A stretch of 64,000 nt of DNA, from positions 238,562 through 302,561 of the forward strand of contig JBBHKE010001626.1 in the NCBI GenBank assembly GCA_037447655.1, read 5' to 3'. The position numbers and the translations under genes were made by a program. This stretch comes from Zygnema cylindricum. Lineage: Eukaryota; Streptophyta; Zygnematophyceae; Zygnematales; Zygnemataceae. Below, one piece after another: positions 10,399 to 21,354 of this stretch (position 1 is its first letter; each line of letters opens with the position of its first letter). The notes under the pieces are model-generated. The model ran no database searches. It was not told where the DNA came from and saw only the letters and a program-made list of their open reading frames with translations.

Positions 10399-11583
10399 TG
10401 AAACACTGTGTGCTCCATTGCCCACAAAAATCGCAGATCCAAAAGAAGCTAATCTAGATAGTGTCGACTCCAAGTTTATATAAACCCAAATGATTGACCC
10501 CTTGACAATCAAAAACCCATTATAGCTTCAGCCCTATGAAATAAGACCTTTCTGTGTGCTCAGTTCCACCACAGAATGTAAAGTTAAAATATGAGTTTTC
10601 GACACATTCACCCACTTTGACTTTCCCTTAGAAATGCAGCCACCCTGGCAGGCAAAAAATCTGACCGACAACACCTTTGTGTAGCGTGGACTCCCTTGAG
10701 TCCGCAGCAAGAAGAATCACTTAATATGGTCCACTGAGTGAGTGTTAATTAAATGGCAAATTTTGCCTATTTATACAGATGCTCTCTGGGAGAGAGGCGA
10801 TTACCTAGCAAAATTATTCAAGTCCTAAAACTCCTCTCTACGCTCTCTAGTACTGAGGTATGGTCCAAACTTAAGACTGTACCGTACAAGAAAATACAAG
10901 CACGTCGTACTTTGTGTATGATCAATGTACGGCATCGCTATTATATGACATTTATCACATCCAGAGTTAACATCTTGGGTTTCCGAAATCTCGCAATCCT
11001 TTGGATCCTACCACGTGTCATTCGGAGTGGCGGGGCATGAAAACGCCAAGTCTCCCACTCCGGAATCCCGGCTCGCACCACGGCCGTTCGATTAAGACCG
11101 ACATTTGAAATTGGCCATCTAAATAATTGCGCGATATTTGTTTCACATTTGAAACAAATGCGCGATATCCGTTTCAAGATAACCTGTAGTGCGTACAATA
11201 CAAACTGTTTCTATGTCTTACTATAGCGTTAAATGAATTAGTCTAACCATTTATGTTTAGATATTCATCCTACCCTACATATTCTAGCACAAGTCATAGA
11301 CTACAACATAAAGCTACCGGCTATCTGATTCTTGACGGACGACAAGTACCAAGATCAAATCCTGAGTCTGTCAAGATAGTTTTGGTAAACCTACCAAAAG
11401 CTACAGCCTGTCTCTCTCTCTAAGCAGCATGGGCAGCCATGGCTCTAGTTGTCTCTCCAACCTTTAGTGATTGCGACAAGTGTGGGGGTTTCGAGAGTGG
11501 AGCGACTGGCAGACTGCCATTGCTAACTTCCTCTTTATTAATTTTCCCTTTATTCAGACCTAGAAAATACATACATTTCAACA
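10399..11583 (-). mobile_element. Solo Copia-type LTR with TSD ACAAA
   Basis: 1185 bp, TG at 10399 and CA at 11583. On the minus strand it begins TGTTGAAAT, the usual Copia LTR start here. Flanked by ACAAA at 10394-10398 and 11584-11588. The paralogous segment near 33285-33300 lacks it and has one ACAAA, a true empty site. Carries the GCAGCCATGGC block and a CACGTGTC motif (11012-11019) shared with the other LTRs of this family. Confidence 0.92.
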
Positions 11584-11589
11584 ACAAAC

Positions 11590-12375
11590 GCTTAGTGGCG
11601 AAAGTGAAGGGGAGGGAGAGGAACAAGAGAGAAAAGAGTCCACAAGAGGGTGAACAAAGTGAAGATGAGAGCTTGTCACATGATGATACACCACAACAAA
11701 TACATTCGCATGGCAGAATTTAAGAGAGAGAAGAAGAGGAGAAGGAAGAATGTGAGGAAGACGGAGCAAGAAGAACAGGAGGAGGAAGAATGTGAGGAAG
11801 ACAGAGCTGAACAAGAGTGGGCAGAAGAAGGGGACACATTGAGGGAGGAAGATGAACAAGGGTCAGAAGATAAAGTGCTCGAGGAGGAGCTTATAGAGGA
11901 AGAAATGGAGGAAGGGTGGGATGGGGAGGAAGATAGAGAAGGTGAGGATTATGATTAGGAAGAGGGAAATCAAAGAGAGGGATCAAACAAGGAGGAGGGA
12001 GAGGGAGCTAATGGAGAGGAGGAAGAAAACGGGGAGGGAGGAGAAAGAGAGGAGGAAGAGGAGGAAACATACGGAGAGGAAGCAGAAGAAGAGGAGGAAG
12101 TAGAGGGGGAGAGAGAGAGAGAGGGAGAGGGAGAGGCTAAAGTGGAGAGGGAGGAAAGGGAGGATGAAGAGGACGAATAAGGAGATGAGCGAGAGGAGGA
12201 CTATGGAGTGCCGGATGATGTTGAGTGTGTGGAATATGATGACCAACACGAAGGTGGGAATGTTAGCGATGAAAACGAAGAGGGAAGTTACCAGAATCAC
12301 TTTGATGGGGAGGACAGTGGCGAGCATCAAGTTTTAGACGAAGAAATTGGTGATGATGAAGTGGAGGACGATTAG
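11590..12375 (+). pseudogene. Glu-rich acidic tail of the duplicated unknown gene
   Basis: GAGGAAG-rich sequence with frames that are nearly all Glu, Arg, Lys and Gly, then a more specific stretch VPDDVE, EYDDQHEGGNVSDENEEGS and QVLDEEIGDDEVEDD near 12210-12375. It is interrupted by stops and frame changes. The paralogue at 33300-34035 matches closely. An acidic C-terminal domain of a former nuclear protein is possible; a purine-rich satellite that happens to be open is the alternative. Confidence 0.5.
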
Positions 12376-12473
12376 GTGGACAAGGTTCTTTAACAACAAG
12401 GAGAAACTTGACAGGCTCTTATTTCTAGATTGTTCAAGGTTGTAGCTAATGGCTGCCAGAATTGAGCCCACTG

Positions 12474-13476
12474 CTTTGCAACTCTGAGACCTCCATTGGT
12501 ACTCAAAGTAGGCAGCTTACTAGAAGCTCCTAGGATAGCCTCAATCCTTTTATTTTTGTACGAGTATTATTGACACCCTGACAGAATACAGACTGACCAG
12601 ACTGCACCCCTTAGAAGAGAAGACTCCCCTTAGTCTACTACAAAAATGATCCTTGAATTTGCTCCCTTGAGCAGTAAATTATCAATGGTCAAAGATGACC
12701 TTTTATACAAGAGCACTCTAGGAGAGAGGCGGCTATTTCCAATTCTCCTAAGTCCTAAACCCCTCTCTGATCCCTCTACTACTGAAGTACGGAGCCAATC
12801 TAATCACTTTACAGTAGAAAAAGGTACTTTGCCCAAAGTACTTTCTGTACGACTATTGTTTGACATGGTCAAGAAGACGACGCATGCCATATCCGGGTTT
12901 GCCATGGTATGTCCCGAAGATGCCGCTATCCAATGTCATGTTGCCACGTGTCACCTAGTGTGGTTGTGACCGCAAATCGCCAAATCGTCCATTCCGCGAT
13001 GCCGGCTTCTTCCTTTGCCGTCCGATTGTTACCGCCCTTAATTCAGGGTCGTTAAAAATACAAGTGGTATTTTTGACGTAACTCTATCTAACTATCTCTA
13101 TGTGAATTTGGTCTGTTCATCAGTTAAACGAAATTCTTTATTTCTATAATACTAAGTAGCTAATGTATCTTATATACTTCAACAAAGACGCTTGACTACA
13201 TGATAACCATACTAGGCTACGTACACGGACGGTAGGTACCAAGATCATATCCTGGGTCAGTCAACCTTTTTGGTGAGTTTACCAAAAGGGTTGCCTTCTG
13301 ACTCAAGGAGAAGCATAGGCAGCCATGGTTGTAGCTTCCTCTCCAGCCTTCAATGACTACGACAAGTATAGGGCCAGAGAGAGAAGTTAAAAGCAGACTG
13401 CCTCTGCCTTTTTTCTCTTTATTTTAGATCAATTAAGTAACCTAGAAAATACTTATGTAAACCTTTAATTTCAACA
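12474..13476 (-). mobile_element. LTR of the same Copia family (solo or truncated)
   Basis: Begins near where copy 2 of the duplicated segment continues uninterrupted (12474 versus 34140) and ends ...TTTCAACA at 13476. Shares the GAGAGAGGCGGC block, the CACGTGTC motif (12945-12952), a GTAC-rich palindrome and GCAGCCATGGT with the LTRs at 10399, 18381 and 28332. The left boundary is approximate and I could not confirm a target duplication. Confidence 0.7.
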
Positions 13477-13477
13477 C

Positions 13478-14510
13478 TGTTGTCCATAGCCTATTTCATC
13501 CATGGATTACTCACCGAAACACCCACAGACTACCTCAAAAACAGTTGTGTTTCACACAGCACAGATTACCCCACAATTAATAGAATAACCTCAAACTTCA
13601 CCAATATGCGATTTACCATATACAGTGTAAACTCCCAAAGTTACAATAAAAACCGCCAAGGCATCTAGAAGATATAAGCTCCAGAGTTTCCCAAATCCAG
13701 CTGACAGCTTCACAAAATATCCACTTAGGCCTCTCACAAGATCTTACAGAAATAACAGAATAGAATTAAATTCCACACATATATTGATTCTATATCAGAG
13801 AATAACTTCACAAAGTTTTAGATGAAAACACCAAACAGGGTGATCACACCAATAGGTGAAAGATGCAGAAAACAGTTTGCCATTGCTTTGATAAACTTGA
13901 TTGTGATAATAAAAATATTCTAAGTCCTACAACTTATACTGAGAGAGTTCTCTGCTGAATGTACGGAGGCATACCATCCGTACGTTACCTACTACCTACT
14001 TAAATTAATGTGAGTATACCCGAATAATTTGAGGTATGTTAGAATGACTAAACTTACACTAATAAACTAATTAGCAAAAAGACAGACCTCTGTTGAACAA
14101 AATATTTACACCGACACGATCAATATCAACCACAACTAGGTTGTCGTTTTCCAGACCATATTCATATAGTCGCAACTTTGTGGCAGCTGTGTTGTCTCAC
14201 ACCGAAACATATCCAAAAATCACCGCAGCTTCGTCGCAGCTGCGTTGTCCGATTCGAAGTACATTTGTCTAAAATAGCTGCGCCGTACCGGCGCCGTGTA
14301 TTTCAACATTTCGTAGCGGATCGCTTCGCGATACGCCGTCCATTTCTTAATGCTTAGTCATCCCACTCAAAGAGTCCCATAGTTCACTTTAGTTATATCC
14401 GTACGTTCTCTCCCCCAATCCGCGAATCAATTCGATCCTCCATATTAAACCCAATTAGCAATTACGCACGAATTGTAACGTACGCACGAAACTGAGTTTT
14501 CAAAAAAACA
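13478..14510 (-). mobile_element. LTR-like repeat, second Copia family (copy 1)
   Basis: 1033 bp that matches 20109-21084 almost throughout. On the minus strand it starts TGTTTTTTTGAAAACTCAG directly after a CGGGGGAG purine tract and ends GGACAACA. It includes several GCAGCTGCG-type blocks and TGTACGGAGGCAT. The start region can also pair with 14511-14535 (CACGAAACT / AGTTTCGTG), so this end could be a hairpin within one longer LTR running to 14809. Confidence 0.65.
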
Positions 14511-14809
14511 CTCCCCCGAAAATTTAGTTTCGTGCACCTATAAAATATGCATCGTGCAATGCGTTGTTGCTACGATGCGCTAGTTCGATATCGCAGCGCA
14601 ATATGAATACAAAGTGCAGCGTATACTGTTATGCTGCTACGTTGCGCTAGTTTGCCATCGCAGCCCAGTACGAATACACTATGTAGCGTGTACTGTTATG
14701 CTGCCATGCTGCACTATTTTGATATCGCAGCCCTAGCAGCTGGTCTTTTCACCCTTAACTTCCTCCTCGTAGCCTCATCTACTGAGAACTAAAGCTTTTA
14801 ATTTCAACG
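14511..14809 (-). mobile_element. LTR 5' portion with three ~65-bp internal repeats
   Basis: On the minus strand it starts (C/T)GTTGAAATTAAAAGC next to a CTTTAGGGGAG purine tract (14810-14820), a standard polypurine tract-LTR junction. Three imperfect tandem units carry a GCTACG(A/T)TGCGCTAGTT core and CAGTA(T/C)ACGCTGCA-like blocks between about 14565 and 14735. Confidence 0.65.
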
Positions 14810-15560
14810 CTCCCCTAAAGCTTTAGACTTAGTATTCCATGCAGATATTTCTACTCTAATGGAGATACAGACAAAATGAGGAATGTAAAAATATTTAGAG
14901 ATCTCTATCAACCTCCACTACTAATGATTCAAACATTTCAGCCAAAACAACACATCACCACTGTTTTGCTGACGTCGCCATTTCCCATTCGCCTTGCTGA
15001 AAACCACCACTTTGCAGAATTTGTCTTGTAACAGCTCCTTGTAAGCCATAAATGCAAAACCATTATTTTCACTAACGCTATAACACCACTCCAGAAAATC
15101 CAAATATATATTCGTATTTGTCACTTCACCATGTTATCAAATTTGCCGAAAATCTACCATCACACATTTTAATCATACAATTGCTGCACATTCTCCCCCG
15201 TTAGATACTTCCATGCCTTCCGCTACGTTGCTATGCTGCGTCGCTGCTTTGCCACGTGAACTCCTTCCGATGATTCACCATTGTTTTCGCTGCGTTCTGC
15301 CGTGTCTCCCGAAATTTTCCTATCTGAACGAGCCATTGCTTCTGCTACCTCCTTTGTTTTCAAAAATACATAAATAACACTTTTTGTTTCTTTTCAACTA
15401 ACTCAACAAGGAATAATACCAAATCTAAAATCCTACAAAAAAAATTGAATGTCAAAAGGAGCTTGTCTTTATAAGACATGCTTGTAATATAAGTTTTTTT
15501 TTTTTTTTCAAAATTAAAATTTCTCTAAATTCACGTTTTCCAAAAATGTCCTTCAGAAAA
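14810..15560. other. Non-LTR-like spacer inside the Copia remnant
   Basis: Lies where the reverse transcriptase and RNase H of the minus-strand Copia element should be, but I see none of their motifs. A short minus-strand frame (14921-15124) has no recognised domain. A long poly-T run occurs at 15494-15510. Confidence 0.5.
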
Positions 15561-15566
15561 TCATTT

Positions 15567-16460
15567 TCACGCTGTCTTCTCTAAATCACTTTCTGAGAAT
15601 GTTTTCTTCTGCCCTCGATCCTTTGAATATTGCATCTTCTCTCTGTTTTTATGTCTTCCTGATCTGATTTTGGACTTTGTAGTGTTTCCATAGTTTGCCA
15701 TCCCATTACCTCTAAAAAGTGTGGTTTTCCTCACTATTTTTTGGTCTTTCTCCATATATCTTCCACTTCTTTTAAGCGTACGCAGTCTCAATGTATTCAT
15801 TCTGATCCCCCTTTCATTTAGCTGCTTTTTCTTCTTCCTAATATTCCCTTTTAATATCCAAATTTCTCCAATTTTATGACCTTCTTTTCTTAACCTCATT
15901 TTCTTAACAATCTCTCTTGATCCTTTGCTGAATTCATTAACTTTTAAAACCACATTATTTTCCACTTCCGATATAAATTCCCGATCTTGTGTGAATTCAC
16001 CATTTTCTCTCTCATCATCTTCCTCCCTTATTCTAAGTTTTGTTTTTAGTTCAGTTTTTTCCATATCTAAGGAATATTCTACTGCCATTTTTAAGTTTAC
16101 TTCTCTAACTCTTCTTACTTCAATCATCTTGTCCCTTCGTAAGTCATTTACACACACAAATCTATCACAAGAAAGAGTCACAACAACCGAATCTTTTTCA
16201 CTCTCTTCTTTCTCCACACTATCTTCGATGACCACACTATTTTTAGTTCCTTCCACTTCCACTTCTGAATGCTCTGTAAATCCTTTAACTCCTCCTATTC
16301 TAGTTGCCTCTTTCTTTAGTAAGTTTGTGTCACTCACCAATATGTCACAAGAAATATTGAGAGCAATCGAATCCTTTTCTGTCACCTCTTTCACCTCATT
16401 CCGAACAATATAGAAGGTCGGTAAGTAAATATATTCGTCAACACATGGTTTATGCCTGTT
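15567..16460 (-). CDS. Unrecognised 275-codon or longer open frame in the Copia remnant
   Basis: Stop at 15567. The frame is open without a break up to about 16460; the first 275 codons can be counted from a GTG at 16394, and the extension upstream reads NNNRHKPCVDEYIYLPTFYI. No ATG is found near the 5' end, so it may be an exon or part of a polyprotein. Lys/Glu/Arg-rich. Two stretches look like an internal repeat: EKDSIALNISCDILVSDTNL and, about 65 residues later, EKDSVVVTLSCDRFVCVNDL. The C-terminal part is very basic (NIRKKKKQLNERGIRMNTLR). It follows integrase and replaces RT-RNase H of the element. I know no family for it. The length of the open frame in otherwise decayed surroundings is the main support. 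Confidence 0.45.
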   Translation of the reverse strand, partial: NRHKPCVDEYIYLPTFYIVRNEVKEVTEKDSIALNISCDILVSDTNLLKKEATRIGGVKGFTEHSEVEVEGTKNSVVIEDSVEKEESEKDSVVVTLSCDRFVCVNDLRRDKMIEVRRVREVNLKMAVEYSLDMEKTELKTKLRIREEDDERENGEFTQDREFISEVENNVVLKVNEFSKGSREIVKKMRLRKEGHKIGEIWILKGNIRKKKKQLNERGIRMNTLRLRTLKRSGRYMEKDQKIVRKTTLFRGNGMANYGNTTKSKIRSGRHKNREKMQYSKDRGQKKTFSESDLEKTA

Positions 16461-18351
16461 GTTATTGGTCAGGGCTTATCTCTCACTCACGAAGGCACTT
16501 GATTCTCTTCTTGTTTAAGGTCGAACTAGGTTGTTGTCCCATTCATCTCTAAAATTCCCTGTAACACAAGCACTTTTATACGACGGACATTCCCTAAAGG
16601 TATGTCCCAATCATCAGTGATAGTAAACATAAATCTTTTCACTCCAACTGATGGCACTTTAGCCGGTCCCCATATGTTAGTATGAACTAGATCTAAGACC
16701 TTTTCTCATTATATATATTGTGGTTTTTGGAAACGACAATCTGTGGGCCTTTCCTTGAGCATATCCACTACAATCATCCAAAGTCTCATTGTCTCCAAAA
16801 TATGTTCCCTCAACTATACCCATTTTCTTCATTTCCTTCAATCTATCTAGATGCACATGTCCCAATATTTTATGCCACATCATCAAATTACTTACACCAA
16901 CATAGTAAACTATGCCTTTCCATTACTCAAATTCAGCCTAAACATTCCTATGCTACCTTTTTCAGTTGTGAAATACACTTCATTCTCATAGCTAGCAACA
17001 AAAACTCCTTTCTTAGTACTGGTCTCAAAAATCTTATCATCTAAGACCGACGTAGAGATAAGATTATCGTTCAACTCAGGAATAAAAAGAACATCAGATA
17101 AAGTGACTATAGATGTCTTACCATCAAATAAGACTCTCAGATCCAGTGGTCCCACTAAACTAGTGGTCACCATTCTCCCATCCCCATACTCTATCTCTAA
17201 AGTGGGGATCTTTCTCATCTTGGTAAACATTGGTTTTTCTTTACACATATGCATTGAGGCTCCCGAACCTATAATCCATCCTTCTTCAGGAGCTTCCCTT
17301 ACTCCACCAAAAGCAAACTTTTGCCTCTTTGGAATATCCGGCTCACCTTTCACCTCCAGCTTCTCGTTGAGGAGGAGTTATCCATCGTCTTCATCAGAAT
17401 TCTCTCTGATGACTTGTGTTGCCACAAATGCATTCTTTTTCCTTGCGGTTGGTTTTCCAACCTTTTCCTCCTTCAATCTAAACTCTTTGAGTTAAGTACA
17501 CTCCGCCATGTAATGTCTCGGCTTCTTACAAAATTGACAAAGCCTTCTCGAAGGCCTCGATCCAAATCTTTCCGATTGATTTCCTCTTCCTCCTCCACCA
17601 AAGTCTCCATAAGGTTTCTTCGAATCCTTATCTCCCCAATTAGTTCTAGCAGCAAATGCTTGAACACTCTTTCCTCCTCTCCGAATCTGAATTGTGCTTT
17701 CCCCAACCAAAATCATTCTCACAACCGAGTTCAAATCCATCGATGATCTTGCTAGTCTTCAAACCCATTAACATTGTTTTCATAATCATCTAGGAGTTTC
17801 ATCAACAAAATATTCACCTTCTCTTTCTCGGTCTCCCTTTTCCATGCAATCTCCGATTCCATAAATAACCTGGCCAAGTAATTACAAAAATCTAACATCT
17901 TTCCCCCTTTGTACACATATACCTGTACCTTGTGATCCGCGAACTTCTGCTAGTGAATCGTACCACTCTTGTAAATGTTGACAAAAGCCTCCCACTGTCC
18001 ACATGAAGTATGAGGTGTAGCCATTGCATGGATGAGACACCCGAGAATAAAATGAGTCGCCACGGTATTGTTGAAATCCCACATTTCACTATTATTAGCA
18101 TCAGTTTTCTGAACATCTGCTACCGGAATCGATCCTGTAGGCATCGTTGTGAGTTTTTCCTTCCCCTTGTCCTTCCCTGTGTCGGACATGATGTTTTCTT
18201 TAACATCCTCTACCACCTCTGCCTCCGGAGATCCTCTTGTGAACCGAGTCCCTCCAAACCCATGTGGAACTCCCAATTTTGCGGAAGGGCGACGCACACG
18301 ACCACTCACAATGCCCCATAGTTGTTTTTCAAACAATGCACCCCTCATCAT
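16461..18351 (-). pseudogene. Copia gag-protease-integrase remnant (minus strand)
   Basis: Gag frames run from 18351 downward. A CCHC zinc knuckle CQFCKKPRHYMAEC lies near 17494-17535, spaced CX2CX4HX4C. Protease follows at 16910-17353, starting around GWIIGSGASMHM: the catalytic Asp of D-S-G-A is Gly here (codon at 17267-17269), so this copy is catalytically dead. The integrase zinc region is seen in WHKILGHVHLDRLKEMKK and a following CSG block (16677-16886), then VLDLVHTNIWGP near 16650, where the first catalytic Asp of the usual HSDVxGP is replaced by Asn. Homology stops about 20-30 residues later. Reverse transcriptase and RNase H are absent. Frame changes separate the domains. Confidence 0.85.
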
Positions 18352-18380
18352 GTTTTACCAATAAATGAACCCTGTTCCAC

Positions 18381-19367
18381 TGAAAATGGGCACCTTAGAG
18401 GGTGGGCCCATAACCTGTATTTTTGTGACCTCTATTGGTCCACATAATGTCCAACTTATATGAAGCCTCTAGGATAATATTTGCACTTTTGAATTTAGCA
18501 ATGAATAAATGCCACCCTGGCACGCAAAAAACTCGCTAAACCTTTGTGTAGCGTGGACTCTCTTGAGTCCGCAGCAAAAAGAATCTTTGAAATTGCTCAC
18601 CCGAGCATTATGTTATTTCCGGCCAAAGATGGCCTGTAAATACAAAAGCACTTTGGGAGAGAGAGGCGGCTACCTTAAATTTTTCGAAGTCCTAGGCTCT
18701 CTCTCTAAACCTACTACTAGCGTACCCTAACCAATCAAATGACTGTAAGGTACAAGAAGGTACAGGTACCGCTGTACTTCTTGTACGGCAATAGTACGCC
18801 ATGGCCGCTACGTTGACGTGACGCGTGTCAGTTCCTAAACCGTAGTTGCTCCCCCTTGTAATAGTCGTTGTCCAACCATATCACGCCACGTGTCATCCTA
18901 CGACATTGGCTTGTAAACCGTCAAATGTCCACTCCGGAATTTTGGCTCCTCTTCAAGCCGTCGATCGCGAACGACATTTGATTTGGTCCGTTGAAAATTA
19001 AATGTCTTTTAGTATGATACATTATTTCATGCGACATTGTACGTTTCACGCCCATTTTGTTTCGTTGTGTCGTTGCGTCAGTGTTTAGATATTTATCACA
19101 TACAAAGTTAGTAACGCTTCAGCAAGACCTGTTGGATATGGTGAGCGGCTACGCCGTATGGTAAATATCTAGTAGGTCACATGATCATTTCCTACTGATG
19201 GCTGGTTGGTTATCTTTTGCAGGGGCTTTGTCTTCTACATGTCTTCTTATCTACGTGTAAGAGAACCATGGCTGCCTGCTAGTTCTAAGTGACTACGACA
19301 AGTATGAGAACTATAGAATAACCATAGACAAAAAAAAGATAGAATATAAAATACCCATTTTTCAGCA
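18381..19367 (-). mobile_element. 5' LTR of the minus-strand Copia element
   Basis: 987 bp, nearly the length of the solo LTR at 28332-29323. On the plus strand it starts TGAAAATGGG and ends TTTTTCAGCA (a mutated TTTTCAACA). The sequence right inside it reads, on the minus strand, TGGAACAGGGTTC, a plausible tRNA primer-binding site because it begins TGG. Contains a CACGTGTC motif (18887-18894), the GCAGC..CATGGCTGCC block and a GTAC palindrome (18750-18786). Confidence 0.8.
18750..18786. promoter_or_regulatory. LTR hairpin / inverted repeat GTACAAGAAG..CTTCTTGTAC
   Basis: Arms GTACAAGAAGGTACAG and CTGTACTTCTTGTAC around GTACCG form a near-perfect palindrome. Related GTAC palindromes occur at the equivalent place in the LTRs at about 12810-12850, 28956-29000 and 63804-63840. 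A conserved position suggests a binding site or RNA stem; function is inferred. Confidence 0.5.
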
Positions 19368-19483
19368 GTATATATATTTTTTGCTTTTTCACGTGTACCA
19401 ATGGTAATCATCCTGTGGGCCCCAACTCTCCTCGTGCGAGGAGAGTTGGAGCTCACTGGATGATGTGCGCGATTGCTTCGCGA

Positions 19484-19606
19484 ATCTCAAAAAGTGAAAC
19501 ATTCAACGGTCAAGAATTACGCCTATATCATTGGAGTTTGCTTCGCGAATCTCAAAAAGTGAAACATCCAATGGTCAAGAATTACGCCTATATCATTGGA
19601 GCTTCC
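19484..19606. repeat. Two tandem 68-bp units
   Basis: TTGCTTCGCGAATCTCAAAA...ATCATTGGAG repeated twice with three or four differences. Flanking sequence at 19421-19460 contains an inverted repeat of CCAACTCTCCTCG. Confidence 0.8.
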
Positions 19607-20019
19607 CGACAGCTTTCCAGTAACAATGTTTTGTCTGACAAAAAAATAAAATGGTACGGCACTGTACAAAAGCGTACAACGTCCAGTAACGAACCCCACT
19701 TTTCGTCTAATTGAATGTTACCCATACTTAAAAGCTGTCCGATGGGATCTCCCTTAAAATCTTGTTAAGACGCGCGTCCTGCTATGAAGCATTCTCGAAT
19801 TGATGTTGTCCCATTGATTCTTACAGGAAGCTCAAGATGTTTATCAAATAGGATTTCGTCATTACATTTGACGTACAATCCATAGAGTCAAAATACTTTT
19901 TCTCATGGCACACTAATGCCTATACATAGTTTTAAAACAACTTTGGAAATGTTTCTAAGTCCAGGAGTTTTCCTCTCACTTAATATAGAGAGGACTAAAA
20001 CTTTCAAATATAACACTCC
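19607..20019 (-). mobile_element. Probable 3' LTR part of a second Copia remnant
   Basis: On the minus strand an LTR start TGTTATATTTGAAAG lies at 20019, directly after a purine tract CTTTTGGGGAG. The left limit is unclear; sequence down to about 19607 has no coding motif. Confidence 0.5.
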
Positions 20020-20108
20020 CCAAAAGCTTTAGAATCTCTAAGCCACGTAATCCACAAGCACCTTGCAAAACTGGAACTTAAGAGGAGGTAAGACTTTCGT
20101 CAACATAT
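20020..20108 (-). pseudogene. Copia RNase H C-terminus plus polypurine tract
   Basis: The minus strand reads NNMLTKVLPPLKFQFCKVL, the conserved Copia end (ADMLTKPLP..KF.FC), followed by a stop and the tract CTTTTGGGGAG. It is joined directly to the LTR-like repeat at 20109, so this copy has lost nearly all of its coding region, probably by internal deletion. Confidence 0.85.
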
Positions 20109-21084
20109 TGTTGTCCATAGCCTATTTCAGCCATGGATTACTCACGGAAACGCCCACAGACTACCTCAAAAACAGTTGTGTTTCACACAGCACAGATTAC
20201 TCCACAATTAACAGAATCACCTCAAACTTCACCAATATGCGATATACTATATACACTAAAAACTCCCAAAGTTACAGCCAAAACGGCTAAGGCATCTAGA
20301 AGATACAAGCTCTAGAGTTTCCCAAATCCAGGTTACAGCTTCACAAACTAACCACTTAGACCTCTCACAAGATCTTACAAAAATAACAGAATAAAATGAA
20401 ATTCCACACACAAATTGATTCTATATTATAAAATAACTTCACAAAATTTCAAATGAAAAAACCAAACACGGTGATCACACCAACAGGTGAACGATGCAGA
20501 AAACAGTTTGCCATTGCTTTGATAAACTTGACTGTGATAATCAAAATATTCTAAGTCCTACAACTTATACTGAGAGAGTTCACTGTTGAATGTACAGAGG
20601 CATAACAGCCGTACGTTACCTACTACCTACCTAAATTAATGTGAGTATACCCGAATAATTCGAAGTATGTCAGAATGACTAAACCTACACTAATAAACTA
20701 ATTAGCAAAAAGACAGACCTTTGTTGAATAGAATATTTACACCGACACGATCAATATCAACCACAGCTGCGTTGTCGTTTTTCGGACCATTTTCATATAG
20801 CCGCAACTTCTTGGCAGCTTCATTGTATCATACCAAAACATATCCAAAAATCATCGCAGCTGCGTTGTCCGATTCAAAGTACATTTGTCTAAAATAGCTG
20901 CACTGTACCGGCGCCGTTTATTTCAGCATTTCGTAGCGGATCGCTTCGCGATCCGCCATCTATTTCTTAATGCTTAGTCACCCCACTCAAAGAGTCCCTT
21001 ACGTCACTTTAGTTATATCCGTACGTTCGCTCTCCCAATCCGTGAATCAATTCGATCCTCCATATTAAACCCAATTAGCAATTA
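20109..21084 (-). mobile_element. LTR-like repeat, second Copia family (copy 2, truncated)
   Basis: Matches 13478-14465 closely. It lacks the last ~45 bp of that copy and stops at the first base of the Gypsy element. Contains the GTTGTCCGATTC and GCAGCTGCG blocks. Confidence 0.8.
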
Positions 21085-21354
21085 AACCCACATCAGAGCA
21101 TAAAAAAGACAAAGAAGGACTGGCCCCTGGAGACTGTAACAAAAAGATCACGGGACCATTGTCATTCACTCCCCGGGCAGTAATACTGAATAACGACACC
21201 GTTCTAGGAATAAAACCTAAAAATCCTCCCCCACTAGTTCTGAAGAAATCACCTTCTAGGATTCGAAAAATACTACACCAACAAACAAAGGGAGACAGAG
21301 AAACAGGCCAAAGAGGAAGAGAAGCCGAAAACCCATGACTGGTTCGAACAGTAC

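Larger units (their letters stand above)
8057..12470 (+). repeat. Duplicated ~3.3 kb segment, copy 1 (interrupted by a solo LTR)
   Basis: Matches 30968-34140 along its length once the inserted LTR at 10399-11583 is removed. Contains, in order, a first-exon-like open frame at 8263, an exon-like block near 8455, poly-T-rich non-coding DNA, a coding-like stretch AEKWEAWADTVHTRSLSF near 9868-9930, a coiled-coil-like KEK/EK-rich stretch near 10000-10150, and a Glu-rich tail at 11590-12375. The shared segment includes the end and target duplication of a hAT-like MITE, so the MITE inserted before the duplication. Copies are roughly 85-90 percent alike by eye. Neither copy is an intact gene. Confidence 0.8.

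Noticed and set aside
11650-12330. Long frames on both strands, including a hydrophobic Leu/Phe/Ser-rich minus-strand frame
   Set aside because: The minus frame is the complement of GAGGAAG-rich DNA and not a membrane protein; only the plus-strand acidic tail has any specific sequence.
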